A stretch of DNA of 39,600 nucleotides from DTU036 sp964346475 (GCA_964346475.1 CAYFUM010000012.1:1-39600); one strand, 5' to 3'. Numbered from the stretch's first letter, positions 17,498 through 25,618 are shown. The notes: generated from the sequence alone by a model not told the origin. Translations and numbers: made by a program.

Positions 17498-17527
17498 TAT
17501 ATAAGCTTCCCTAGGGAAGCTTATATA
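17498..17527. terminator. 30-nt perfect palindrome between convergent genes
   Basis: Positions 17498-17527 form a perfect inverted repeat (14 bp arms around TA) immediately after the allD-like stop. It contains the stop of the minus-strand esterase gene. It probably ends transcription from both sides, although neither side has a strong U-tract. Confidence 0.6.
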
Positions 17528-18372
17528 TTAGAATTTATAAAACTAAGACTGGAGTCCAGGAGCCTATCTCTTTCCCTGCTATCCTCACTATCAAAGTCAT
17601 GGCTTTGACTGGAGGAGCTAAAGAGGGTTGAGCCAGGAAAGAGCTTGGACATTTCCAGGGATTCTAGGAAGGGAACATCCTGGTCTTTAAAGCTATGGGC
17701 TAGAAAGAGCCTGGGAAAGCTATCTTGTTCCTCGAAATTTTGGAAGGAGTATTTTTCAAGAAATTCCTTCTCCCTACCTGCAGAAATAAGCTTGAGCCAG
17801 TCACCGCTTTGTCTGGCCTGGAGGTAGATAGGAAAGCGCTTACTGAGCTCACCTTCCAAAGGAGGGACCTTTAGCACTAACTCCTGAGCTTTCTTCCTAG
17901 TTACACCGGGATAGCTAAGATAGTAGCTAGAGGGAGACCTGGCCCAGTGGGATTTGAGAAAGCCGTAGCCATAGTAGGAGAGGAGCCCCTTGGGCTTTCT
18001 CTTGATATGTCTTGCAAGGTTAAGGGCTAGGAAGGCTCCAGCAGACCTTCCCCATAGAAAGTAGGAAGATCCGGGAGCAAGGCCTAGTTCCAAGCTCATA
18101 TCGAGAAAAAAATTTACTCCATCTATCCCATCGGAGAGGGCCTCTTCAAAGGAGGCTTCGGGGGCTAGACGATAGTCCAGGGTGATAAGGCCCAGGTCCT
18201 GGTTAAGAAAGCTATCTATGTGCCCTCTGGGAAGGTCATTTCTCTTTCCAAAGATAAAACCTCCCCCGTGCAGGTAGAAAACCAGGGCTCGAGGCTGCTC
18301 GGGTAAATAGAGGCTGGCAGTGAGCTTAAGATCAGTTGAACCGTAACTTATATTTTTAAAAATTAACTCCAT
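17521..18372 (-). CDS. alpha/beta hydrolase of the HSL/acetyl-esterase type
   Basis: The 283-aa product shows the oxyanion-hole motif YLHGGGFIFGKR near residue 35, typical of hormone-sensitive-lipase-like esterases. LDYRLAPE follows, then the nucleophile elbow GRSAGA, in which the Ser follows Arg in place of the common Asp. A His in QSHDF near the C-terminus completes a plausible Ser-Asp-His triad. It would hydrolyse a small ester or amide in the cytosol; the substrate is unknown. It lies opposite to and inside the allantoate island, between the allD-like and fdrA-like genes, with a TATAAT-like box on the minus strand at 18408-18413. It may be an unrelated insertion into the cluster. Confidence 0.8.
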   Translation of the reverse strand: MELIFKNISYGSTDLKLTASLYLPEQPRALVFYLHGGGFIFGKRNDLPRGHIDSFLNQDLGLITLDYRLAPEASFEEALSDGIDGVNFFLDMSLELGLAPGSSYFLWGRSAGAFLALNLARHIKRKPKGLLSYYGYGFLKSHWARSPSSYYLSYPGVTRKKAQELVLKVPPLEGELSKRFPIYLQARQSGDWLKLISAGREKEFLEKYSFQNFEEQDSFPRLFLAHSFKDQDVPFLESLEMSKLFPGSTLFSSSSQSHDFDSEDSRERDRLLDSSLSFINSNI

Positions 18373-18450
18373 GTTTTACTCCAATAATCAGAATATCCCT
18401 TGGGGTAATTATACTATAAAGAAAGAAGAAATAAAAAGGAGGCTTTGGGT

Positions 18451-20193
18451 ATGCTAAGGACAATAATAAAAAAGAATACCTATCAGGATTCAGTGGTGCT
18501 CATGCTTTTGACCAATGATATTTCTACCCTAGAGGGGGTTGATAAGGTTTCGATTATGATGGCAACACCTGCTAATAAGGACATTTTAGCGGCCAGTGGA
18601 CTGGCTACGCCAGAACTAGATGAAGCAACTGCCAATGATATAGCTATTGTGGTGGACACTAAGGAAGACAGTGTAGTAGAAAAGGTCCTGGAAGAAGTAG
18701 ATAATTTTTTAGCCGGCCAGTCTAAATCCAGCTCTAGTAAAGCTGAGAAGATTATTAGAAGCTGGGAGGGGGCCCTGGCTGAGTTGGAGGACGCCAACCT
18801 AGCCCTTATCTCTGTCCCAGGTGTCTATGCAGCCAGTGTTGCAAATAGAGCTCTGGATGAAAATCTGAACACATTTATTTTCAGCGACAATGTCAGTATT
18901 GAAGATGAACTCATGCTAAAGAAAAAAGCCCAGGAGAAGGGGCTACTTTGCATGGGACCTGATAGTGGAACCGGCGTTATAAACTCTGTTCCCCTGGCCT
19001 TTACCAACCATATTAGTCCAGGAAGGATTGGACTTGTTGGTGCTTCAGGAACAGGGATTCAGGAAGTTACAACTATAATTGATAACCTTGGAGAAGGAGT
19101 TACCAATGCCCTGGGTACCGGTGGCAGGGACCTCTCTGAAGAGATAGGTGGCCTGACTATGCTATCGGCCATTGCTCTACTAGCCCAGGATAAATCCACC
19201 GAGGTAATTACAATCATATCCAAGCCCCCAGCAAGTAGGGTCAGGGATAGGATTATGGACTATATAAGGGGTCTTGATAAGCCTGTAGTAACTCTTTTTC
19301 TAGGTGAGAAGCCCACCTACCATGAAAAGGGAATCTACCAGGCCTATACCCTTGAGGAGGCTGCAAGGATTTCAGTTAGCCTGGTAAGAAAAGAAGAGGT
19401 TCTGCCCTTTACAGGTTCAAAGCCTGAGCTTTCAAAAAAGAGTGACAGGACCATAAAGGGCTACTACTCCGGAGGAACCCTGGCAGGTGAGGCGGGTATG
19501 TTAATTAATAACAGTGTATTTTCTGGCCAGGCCCAGCCAGTTGAGGGTTATGTTTTTAAAAAGGATGGTTTTGAGGTAATTGATCTGGGGGATGACCAGT
19601 ATACCCAGGGAAAACCCCATCCAATGATAGATCCCACCACTAGAGCCCAGTATATGAAGGAAGCAGCTAAGGATCCTTCAACAGGGGTAATCCTCTTTGA
19701 TGTGGTGCTTGGCTATGGTTCCCATGAGGATATGGCTAGTGCTCTAGCACCCAGCATTGCAAGTTTAAAAGAGGAGGCTGAGAAGGAAAATAGAGAGCTC
19801 CATTTTATAGCTACTGTCTGTGGGACAAAAATGGATCCCCAGGGCTATGATAGCCAAAGGAAGATCCTAGAAGAACAGGGGGTAATGGTTTTCACTAGCA
19901 ATAATAGTGCAGTGGAAAAGGCCCTGGCCCTTCTTGGTGTAGAGGTTGACTATCCTGTTAAGGAAGTAAGAGAAAAACCTGAGTCAGCTCAGGTCCTAGA
20001 GGTTCCTGTATCCGATAGGATGAGAGCCCTTATAAACGAAAAACCTAGAATAATTAATATTGGACTAAAGAGTTTTTCTGAAACCCTGGAGAAATTCCCC
20101 TGTGAAGTGGTTCAATATGACTGGAAACCTATAGCCGGGGGAGATCTAGAGCTAATCAAGGTCCTAGATTTCCTAAGAAACTACCAGTACTAA
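18451..20193 (+). CDS. fdrA: FdrA-like subunit (succinyl-CoA-synthetase-like fold) of oxamate carbamoyltransferase system
   Basis: The product is 580 aa from ATG 18451. An upstream TTG at 18445 is rejected because AGGAGG (18437-18442) lies two bases from it but eight from the ATG. FdrA proteins resemble succinyl-CoA synthetase, with a CoA-binding-like N-terminal half (LVGASGTGIQEVT) and a ligase-like C-terminal half (GYYSGGTLAGEAGM). Work in E. coli links fdrA, ylbE and ylbF (allFGH) to oxamate transcarbamylase, which splits oxalurate with phosphate into oxamate and carbamoyl phosphate. The following genes are the ylbE, ylbF and carbamate kinase homologues in the E. coli order, which strengthens the call. 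Confidence 0.87.
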   Translation: MLRTIIKKNTYQDSVVLMLLTNDISTLEGVDKVSIMMATPANKDILAASGLATPELDEATANDIAIVVDTKEDSVVEKVLEEVDNFLAGQSKSSSSKAEKIIRSWEGALAELEDANLALISVPGVYAASVANRALDENLNTFIFSDNVSIEDELMLKKKAQEKGLLCMGPDSGTGVINSVPLAFTNHISPGRIGLVGASGTGIQEVTTIIDNLGEGVTNALGTGGRDLSEEIGGLTMLSAIALLAQDKSTEVITIISKPPASRVRDRIMDYIRGLDKPVVTLFLGEKPTYHEKGIYQAYTLEEAARISVSLVRKEEVLPFTGSKPELSKKSDRTIKGYYSGGTLAGEAGMLINNSVFSGQAQPVEGYVFKKDGFEVIDLGDDQYTQGKPHPMIDPTTRAQYMKEAAKDPSTGVILFDVVLGYGSHEDMASALAPSIASLKEEAEKENRELHFIATVCGTKMDPQGYDSQRKILEEQGVMVFTSNNSAVEKALALLGVEVDYPVKEVREKPESAQVLEVPVSDRMRALINEKPRIINIGLKSFSETLEKFPCEVVQYDWKPIAGGDLELIKVLDFLRNYQY

Positions 20194-20211
20194 TAGGATT
20201 GGAGGATAAAA

Positions 20212-21474
20212 ATGACCTATAAGACAATAGATGATGCCAATAGAGAGGTAATTAACAAAATAGTAGTGTCCTCTCCAGTTCTTTTGGATGTTGTACCAGC
20301 CAAGGAAGTGATTAAGGAGCTTAATGATAGAACCCTACTCCATGCTGGCCCTCCAATTAAGTGGGAGAACATGCCCCATCCTGTGCAGGGGTCCTGTATA
20401 GGTGCAGTCCTCTTTGAGGGCTGGGCAGATACGGAGGAGGAGGCTCTGGAGCTTCTTTCTACAGGCCAGGTCAACCTTATTCCCTGTCATCATGTTGACG
20501 CTGTTGGCCCCATGGGGGGCATAACCTCAGGAAACATGCCAGTTCTGGTGGTGGAGAATACAGAGCATGGCAACAGAGCCTACTGCATCATGAATGAGGG
20601 TATTGGAAAGGTCCTAAGATTTGGTGCCTATTCCCAGGAGGTCATCGATAGACTTCACTGGATGGCCGATGTGCTGGGGCCTACCCTTGGTAGAGCTATT
20701 AGAAATATGGAGGGGGGCCTGAGCCTAAATCCAATAATAGCCAAGTCCATAGCCATGGGGGATGAGTTCCACCAGAGAAATATCGCAGCTTCCCTGGTCT
20801 TTCTAAAGGAGGTAAGTCCTACAATAGCCAAGCTTGATATGGATGAGAAGGACAGGGTAGACGTTATTAAGTTCCTTGCTGATACTGACCAGTTTTTCTT
20901 GAATGTCATGATGGCCGCTTCCAAGGCAGTTATGGATAGTGCGAGGACCATTGAAGAAGGCACAATAGTTACTGCTATGTGTAGAAATGGTGAGAATTTT
21001 GGAATAAGGATAGCAGGAATGGGGGACACCTGGTTCACTGCACCTGTCAACACTCCCCAGGGCCTATACTTTAGTGGTTATAGTGGCGAGGATGCCAACC
21101 CAGATATTGGAGATAGTGCTATAACTGAAACCTTTGGTGTTGGCGGCATGGCCATGATTGCAGCTCCCGCTGTTACTAGATTTGTTGGAACAGGTGGCTT
21201 TCAAGACGCCCTTAATATAAGTAATGAGATGCTGGAAATCTGTATAGACCAGAATCCAAACTTCATTGTCCCCACCTGGGATTTCCAAGGTATTTGTCTA
21301 GGTATTGATGCCAGAAAAGTTGTTGAGACTGGAATTACACCTATTATAAATACTGGTATTGCCCACAAGCTTGCAGGTATGGGCCAGATAGGTGCTGGAA
21401 CAGTTCACCCGCCAATAGAGTGCTTTGAGAAGGCTATTAAAGCCTATGCGCAAAAACTGGGTTTTGAGGGCTAG
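20212..21474 (+). CDS. ylbE: DUF1116 protein, YlbE-like subunit of oxamate carbamoyltransferase system
   Basis: The 420-aa product is a DUF1116 (YlbE/YahG) protein of normal length. Characteristic stretches include GPPIKWENMPHPVQGSCIGA near residue 43, VDAVGPMGGITSGNMPV, FGIRIAGMGDTWFTAPVN, and GAGTVHPPIECFEKA at the C-terminus. It follows fdrA by 18 nt with a TTGGAGG site. By analogy with E. coli it works with FdrA and YlbF in phosphorolysis of oxalurate. Which subunit binds which substrate is not deducible here. No membrane segment or signal peptide is evident, so it is cytosolic. Confidence 0.87.
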   Translation: MTYKTIDDANREVINKIVVSSPVLLDVVPAKEVIKELNDRTLLHAGPPIKWENMPHPVQGSCIGAVLFEGWADTEEEALELLSTGQVNLIPCHHVDAVGPMGGITSGNMPVLVVENTEHGNRAYCIMNEGIGKVLRFGAYSQEVIDRLHWMADVLGPTLGRAIRNMEGGLSLNPIIAKSIAMGDEFHQRNIAASLVFLKEVSPTIAKLDMDEKDRVDVIKFLADTDQFFLNVMMAASKAVMDSARTIEEGTIVTAMCRNGENFGIRIAGMGDTWFTAPVNTPQGLYFSGYSGEDANPDIGDSAITETFGVGGMAMIAAPAVTRFVGTGGFQDALNISNEMLEICIDQNPNFIVPTWDFQGICLGIDARKVVETGITPIINTGIAHKLAGMGQIGAGTVHPPIECFEKAIKAYAQKLGFEG

Positions 21475-21501
21475 ATTAAGCTTGATTAGGGGAGATATCT
21501 G

Positions 21502-22338
21502 GTGATATATATAAAAGTAGACTCACTTCATCAAGGAGTTTTCAGGGAACTGCTAGAAGAAAGTTATGTGCACAGTGTCTTTGCCCATGGATTTAATATC
21601 CAGGGCAAAGATGCTCTTGTATATGTTGGCACTGATAGGGATGAGGAACTTCCAGGAGGCCTGGTAATAGCCCCTCAAGATTTTGAGGCTCTTAAAGTAG
21701 AGCAGGGAGCTAGGGCAGCCTTTGATGGCAGAAGGCTTGTGCTAGGTAGCAGTCTACTTGATCTAGAGGGTGCCAGGATTTTTTCTACTAGACAAGCCCC
21801 TGTGGCTTTAGAAGGTCTCTTGGTCTATCTTGAAACAGTAGTAGCTACAATATGCTCACTTGAACTTGAAACAGGTTTGGGCCTGACTATTAGTAGTCTA
21901 CTGGGGGATCCCTTGGGCCTGGCTCTAAGGGATAGCCTTGACTCTAAGGATAGGGAAGAAACCAGCCTGGTCCTGAGAAAAATCATTGGTAGAGGCAGGG
22001 GTCTAACCCCCTCTGGAGATGATATCCTTCTAGGCCTTCTCTTGGTTGATTCGGCCTTTGGACTTCTATCTAAGGACTTTATAGCCTGCCTTAAGGAGCT
22101 AATTCTAGAAGAAGAGTTAACCACCCAGGTAAGCAGAAGCTATTATCTAGGGGCCTTTAGAAATGACTACAGTAGGGATTTGAGGGATTTCCTAGACAGT
22201 CTAGTGGATAAAAACCTAGATGATACAAAGATAAAAATTCAAGCTATAATTAAAAAAGGACATAGTTCAGGTCTTGATACCCTGGCTGGGATAGCCCTAG
22301 GACTGGACAAATTGTTAGAAATCAGGAGGAAGCCATGA
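21502..22338 (+). CDS. ylbF: DUF2877 protein, YlbF-like subunit of oxamate carbamoyltransferase system
   Basis: The 278-aa product starts at GTG 21502, eight bases after an AGGGGAG site. It is a DUF2877 family member. The signature GRGRGLTPSGDDILLGLL near residue 167 is the most conserved part of the family, and GHSSGLDTLAGIALG lies near the C-terminus. It is the third gene of the fdrA-ylbE-ylbF trio and overlaps the carbamate kinase start by four bases, suggesting translational coupling of carbamoyl phosphate production to its use. A YlbF role in oxamate transcarbamylase is known from E. coli; equivalence here is by synteny. Confidence 0.83.
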   Translation: MIYIKVDSLHQGVFRELLEESYVHSVFAHGFNIQGKDALVYVGTDRDEELPGGLVIAPQDFEALKVEQGARAAFDGRRLVLGSSLLDLEGARIFSTRQAPVALEGLLVYLETVVATICSLELETGLGLTISSLLGDPLGLALRDSLDSKDREETSLVLRKIIGRGRGLTPSGDDILLGLLLVDSAFGLLSKDFIACLKELILEEELTTQVSRSYYLGAFRNDYSRDLRDFLDSLVDKNLDDTKIKIQAIIKKGHSSGLDTLAGIALGLDKLLEIRRKP

Positions 22339-23270
22339 GAATAGTAATTGCCCTAGGTGGTAATGCCCTAGGTAATAGCCCTGAGGAGCAGCTGGAGCTG
22401 GTTAGGCACAGTGCCAAGGCTATTGTGGACCTTGTGGAAGAGGGTCATGATCTTATAATTGCCCATGGAAATGGGCCCCAGGTTGGTATGATAAATCTAG
22501 CCTTCGAGGAAGCTGGCGCTGTAAATAAGAATCTTCCCCACCTTCCCTTTGCAGAGTGCAATGCCATGAGCCAGGGTTATATAGGCTATCATTTGCAGAA
22601 TGCACTTAGAGAAGAGCTCTTGGATAGGAAGATAGAGAAGTCAACAGCCACAATTGTTACCCAGGTTCTAGTTGATGAAAAAGATCCAGCCTTTTCAAAT
22701 CCAACCAAGCCCATAGGAAGCTTTTATTCCCTGGAAGAGGCTAGGGAAATTGAAAAGGCCAAGGGCTATAGCTTTGTTGAGGATTCAGGTAGGGGCTATA
22801 GAAGGGTTGTGGCCTCACCTAGACCAGTAGATGTTGTAGAAATAGATGTCTTAAAGACCCTGGTTGATAGGGGCCATATCGTGGTTGCTGTGGGGGGCGG
22901 GGGAATACCTGTCTATAAAACCCAGGCTAACAGGTTAGAAGGAGTTGATGCTGTTATTGATAAGGATTTTGCTTCCTCTGTTCTAGCCGAAAAACTTGAT
23001 GCCGATTATCTTATTATTCTAACCGCTGTTGATAGGGTAGCTATTAATTTTGGTAAGGACAATGAGGCCTGGCTTGCAGAACTTGATATTGCCTCAACAG
23101 ACAAGTATATTGAGGAGGGTCACTTTGCACCTGGCTCTATGCTCCCTAAAATTGAGGCTGCTAAGAGCTTTGCCCTGTCTAAAAAGGGAAGAAGAGCCCT
23201 TATAACCTCTCTATCCAAGGCCTCCCAGGGGATAAAGGGTGAGACAGGCACCATAATTGAAGATAGATAG
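22335..23270 (+). CDS. arcC: catabolic carbamate kinase
   Basis: The 311-aa product is a complete amino-acid-kinase-fold carbamate kinase. It has IALGGNALG at the N-terminus, AHGNGPQVG near 44, VAVGGGGIPVY and IDKDFASSVLAEKL in the middle, and GSMLPKIEAA near the C-terminus. It transfers phosphate from carbamoyl phosphate to ADP, giving ATP, CO2 and ammonia. Placement right after fdrA-ylbE-ylbF makes it the counterpart of the E. coli allantoin-pathway kinase YbcF (allK) and not an arginine deiminase enzyme; no arcA or arcB is in the window. The start overlaps the ylbF-like stop. Confidence 0.92.
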   Translation: MRIVIALGGNALGNSPEEQLELVRHSAKAIVDLVEEGHDLIIAHGNGPQVGMINLAFEEAGAVNKNLPHLPFAECNAMSQGYIGYHLQNALREELLDRKIEKSTATIVTQVLVDEKDPAFSNPTKPIGSFYSLEEAREIEKAKGYSFVEDSGRGYRRVVASPRPVDVVEIDVLKTLVDRGHIVVAVGGGGIPVYKTQANRLEGVDAVIDKDFASSVLAEKLDADYLIILTAVDRVAINFGKDNEAWLAELDIASTDKYIEEGHFAPGSMLPKIEAAKSFALSKKGRRALITSLSKASQGIKGETGTIIEDR

Positions 23271-23279
23271 GGAGGCTAA

Positions 23280-24212
23280 ATGGATTTTCTTTTGACTTTT
23301 CAGAATGTCTCAGTCCTCTTTCTTTTAATTGTTGTTGGCTATGTGGTGGGTAAGATAGGCATAATAAGTCCCAGTGGTCAGAAGGAACTTTCCTCTCTGG
23401 TTTTAAAGGTGACTATGCCAGCTACAATTATCTTGGCCTTCCAGCTGGACTATACCAAGGAGAGGTTCACTACTGCAATTAGAATAATGCTTATAGTTGC
23501 CCTTGCCTATCTGGCCATGATCCTGGTTTCGATTTTTCTTTCCAAACTCTATGGACTTAAGGAGAATCAGAGGGATATTGTTCAAATAGCAGGGATACTG
23601 CCTAATACCTCCTTTATGGGTTTTCCCATAGTCCTCTCCATACTTGGTAAAGAGGCGCTCTTTTTCGCAGTCTTGGGGGCGGGCCTTATCTTTGAAGTGG
23701 TGGCCTGGACCTACGGTATCTACGTAATTAATAGGAGCACAGGTGGAGGTCTAAAGGGCAATCCACTAAAGAGCATCCTTCTTAGTCCTGGAATTCTAGC
23801 CATAATTATTGGATTTGGATTATTTATAAGCTCTACTTCAATACCAGAGCCCCTCAATACTACCATGGCTATTCTCAGTCAGGCTACATCACCTATGGCT
23901 ATGCTAGTGGTGGGAATCCTCCTATCCAGGACTGATATTAAGGAGTGTATGGTAAATTTTAAACTCTACCTGGTGGCCTTAACCAGGCTTCTAGTCTTTC
24001 CCCTTTTGATTTTCTTTACACTGAGACTGCTGGGCTTTAGTGGAATGGAAATTGTAATACCGGTCATTATGTTAGGGATGCCTACGGCTGCCTATGTGGC
24101 AATTTTTTCAGCTGATGCTGGAAATGATGCCAATCTAGCCTCACAGATAGTCTTTGTCAGTTCTCTTTTGTCCCTGGTTACAATTCCCCTTCTAGTTATA
24201 CTGGTTTCATAA
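23280..24212 (+). CDS. AEC-family transporter (auxin efflux carrier fold), possible pathway-product exporter
   Basis: The 310-aa membrane protein has about ten segments and AEC family features: the N-terminal FLLIVVGYVVGKIGIIS, the KVTMPATIILAF segment and the C-terminal GMPTAAYVAIFSADAGNDANLAS. AEC proteins move malonate, malate and other small acids, often outward. It follows the carbamate kinase by nine bases with a GGGAGG site and ends at a strong terminator, so it is the last gene of the fdrA operon. The pathway makes oxamate and no oxamate-consuming enzyme is visible, so oxamate export is a reasonable but unproven role. Import of allantoate is the alternative. Confidence 0.82.
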   Translation: MDFLLTFQNVSVLFLLIVVGYVVGKIGIISPSGQKELSSLVLKVTMPATIILAFQLDYTKERFTTAIRIMLIVALAYLAMILVSIFLSKLYGLKENQRDIVQIAGILPNTSFMGFPIVLSILGKEALFFAVLGAGLIFEVVAWTYGIYVINRSTGGGLKGNPLKSILLSPGILAIIIGFGLFISSTSIPEPLNTTMAILSQATSPMAMLVVGILLSRTDIKECMVNFKLYLVALTRLLVFPLLIFFTLRLLGFSGMEIVIPVIMLGMPTAAYVAIFSADAGNDANLASQIVFVSSLLSLVTIPLLVILVS

Positions 24213-24244
24213 AAATACACCCAAGAGCTTTCTTGGGTGTATTT
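24213..24244. terminator. bidirectional terminator between AEC and sir2 genes
   Basis: A 14-bp perfect stem joins 24213-24226 and 24231-24244 around GCTT. Both strands carry T-rich tails (TTTAT on plus, TATTTTTAT on minus), so it can serve the AEC operon and the sir2-like gene. The 100 bases from here to the sir2 stop hold nothing I recognise. Confidence 0.85.
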
Positions 24245-24350
24245 ATATCATGGACCTAGGCAAATGCGAAACTTAGAGCACTGGCTGGCGTAGAGGCTAG
24301 CCTGCATGGACTGGTTTGGGACAGATATCAGGCTTGTGCATGGTCATAAA

Positions 24351-25061
24351 CTAACGGACTAGACCTAGCTCCTCCTCCAAGTTTTTGAGAAAATCCCCGA
24401 TTTTACTATAATAGACATAGTCCATTTGTCTTTCCTGCGCAATGGGTTCAAGCCCTACATAGCACCTGGTCATGGGAAACATGAAGGGCAGCTGGGCTGC
24501 GGGATAGACTTCTAGACTGGTTCCCATAACCAGGATAAAGTCGGTTTTTTCTAGCTCATCAATGGCATCTCTAAAGGCTTCCTGGGGCAGGGCTTCACCA
24601 AAAAGAGTAAGGCTTGGCCTGAGTTTACCTCCACAGCTACAGCCTTTAGCTTCAAGGAAGTCCTGGCTAGTATAGTCCCTTTTGCAGCTATGACAGTGAA
24701 AGCGTCTCAGGCTGCCGTGGAGTTCTATTACCCTGCTGCTGCCGGCTGCCTGGTGGAGGCCTGAAACATTTTGGGTGATGATAGATTTTACTAGACCCTG
24801 CTTCTGGAACTGGGCTAGGATAGTATGGCCACCATGTATCTGGGCTTTTTTTAAGTTCTCCAGTCTGTGACTATAGAATTCTCTGAATAGATTATAGTTA
24901 TTTTCTAGAGCCTGGCTACTGGCCAAGCTTCTTGGATCATGGTTTTTCCAAAGGCCATCGGGGCCTCTAAAGTCAGGTAATTTACTCTCCGTATCCATTC
25001 CAGCTCCTGTAAAACACACAACATAGCTGGCGTTACTAAGATCCTTAACCAGGTCTCTCAT
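24351..25061 (-). CDS. Sir2-family NAD-dependent protein deacylase
   Basis: The 236-aa product has the Rossmann motif FTGAGMDTESKLPDFRG, catalytic His115 in ELHG and a zinc ribbon with C123, C126, C141 and C143. It ends with MGTSLEVYPAAQLP. It would remove acetyl or other acyl groups from lysines using NAD. Two motif changes stand out. The usual QN(I/V)DGLH is QNVSGLH (Ser100 replaces the Asp that contacts nicotinamide), and the usual S-x-x-SGIPDFR reads DTESKLPDFR. Activity is plausible but may be altered or specialised. A 6S-like RNA lies directly upstream on the same strand, and a GAAGGGAG site precedes the ATG. Confidence 0.88.
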   Translation of the reverse strand: MRDLVKDLSNASYVVCFTGAGMDTESKLPDFRGPDGLWKNHDPRSLASSQALENNYNLFREFYSHRLENLKKAQIHGGHTILAQFQKQGLVKSIITQNVSGLHQAAGSSRVIELHGSLRRFHCHSCKRDYTSQDFLEAKGCSCGGKLRPSLTLFGEALPQEAFRDAIDELEKTDFILVMGTSLEVYPAAQLPFMFPMTRCYVGLEPIAQERQMDYVYYSKIGDFLKNLEEELGLVR

Positions 25062-25089
25062 GGGCTACTCCCTTCTTCCTATGTAAAAT

Positions 25090-25229
25090 CCAGAGGTTGT
25101 CTCTCGATTTTGAAACCCTGAAAGTTCAGGTGGGTACCCTGCGGGGGTCTTAGATGCTATCGTATTCCCCAACGACTCGGGTTCCCTCAAAATACTGTGC
25201 GGTTCAAAATATTGTGAGATCCTCTGGAC
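25090..25229 (-). ncRNA. structured RNA with 6S-RNA-like architecture
   Basis: On the minus strand about 140 nt fold into a rod. CCAGAGG (25227-25221) pairs with CCTCTGG (25096-25090), TCTC with GAGA, and ATTTTGAA (25210-25203) with TTCAAAAT (25114-25107). Inside is a bubble. Its 5' side is unpaired (25202-25187) and its 3' side forms a small hairpin (25130-25117). A terminal stem then joins 25186-25179 to 25139-25132 with a GGGG/CCCC inner helix. This closing stem, bubble with 3'-side hairpin, and apical stem is the 6S plan. A TGATATAAT promoter would start RNA at the base of the stem. It is shorter than typical 6S, and a sir2 leader element is the alternative. Confidence 0.5.
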
Positions 25230-25235
25230 AATTTA

Positions 25236-25263
25236 ATTATATCATAAATAGCCTATCTTTGAA
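25236..25263 (-). promoter_or_regulatory. promoter of the 6S-like RNA / sir2
   Basis: The minus strand reads TGATATAAT (25244-25236), a perfect -10 with TG extension, with TTCAAA as -35 (25263-25258) and a 16-bp spacer. The predicted start near 25229 coincides with the first bases of the closing stem. Confidence 0.6.
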
Positions 25264-25389
25264 GATGGATTTTTTATTATCCTACTTGGTCTCTTGGAAT
25301 TTTAAAGGCTTGCTTGTTTTTCTTTTATTAGTAAGGGCTTTTAGGCCTAATTTTACATTAATTTATCCACTTTAGCCTAGTGGTTTAAA

Positions 25390-25418
25390 TTGACATTTTA
25401 AGCTATAATGGCTATAAT
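25390..25418 (+). promoter_or_regulatory. consensus sigma-A promoter of asnS
   Basis: Perfect TTGACA (25390-25395) and perfect TATAAT (25413-25418) are separated by 17 bp. The predicted start is near 25425, at the head of the T-box leader. The 170 bases between here and the 6S-like promoter are AT-rich with no gene I can support. Confidence 0.85.
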
Positions 25419-25424
25419 TTATTA

Positions 25425-25607
25425 GGACGTAGAAGGGAAGAAGTACTCTTTTTGGAAGCTTCAGCGAGTGGGTGAGGGTGAAAGACCCATGTGAAAGAAA
25501 AGAGGAATAACAGCCTGGAGTCCAAGGGTATGCTCCTTATCGCACTGGAGAATAAATTAGGGTGGCACCACGACTTTTCGTCCCTGGGATGGAGGTCTTT
25601 TTTATTT
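25425..25607 (+). promoter_or_regulatory. T-box riboswitch (Asn), leader of asnS
   Basis: The leader holds the T-box core AGGGTGGCACCACG at 25559-25572, whose GGTGGCACC portion contacts the tRNA CCA end. A terminator-like hairpin (about 25571-25601) with a TTTTTT run follows. A candidate specifier AAC (Asn) lies at 25509-25511 within GAATAACAG on the 3' side of stem I, agreeing with the downstream asparaginyl-tRNA synthetase. Uncharged tRNA-Asn should favour the antiterminator and allow asnS expression. The AGGAGG site (25608-25613) lies just after the terminator. Confidence 0.9.
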
Positions 25608-25618
25608 AGGAGGCTTGT

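Noticed and set aside
25154..25375. Plus-strand open frame of 73 codons
   Set aside because: It has no ribosome binding site, no recognisable protein pattern, and overlaps the 6S-like RNA and its promoter on the other strand.
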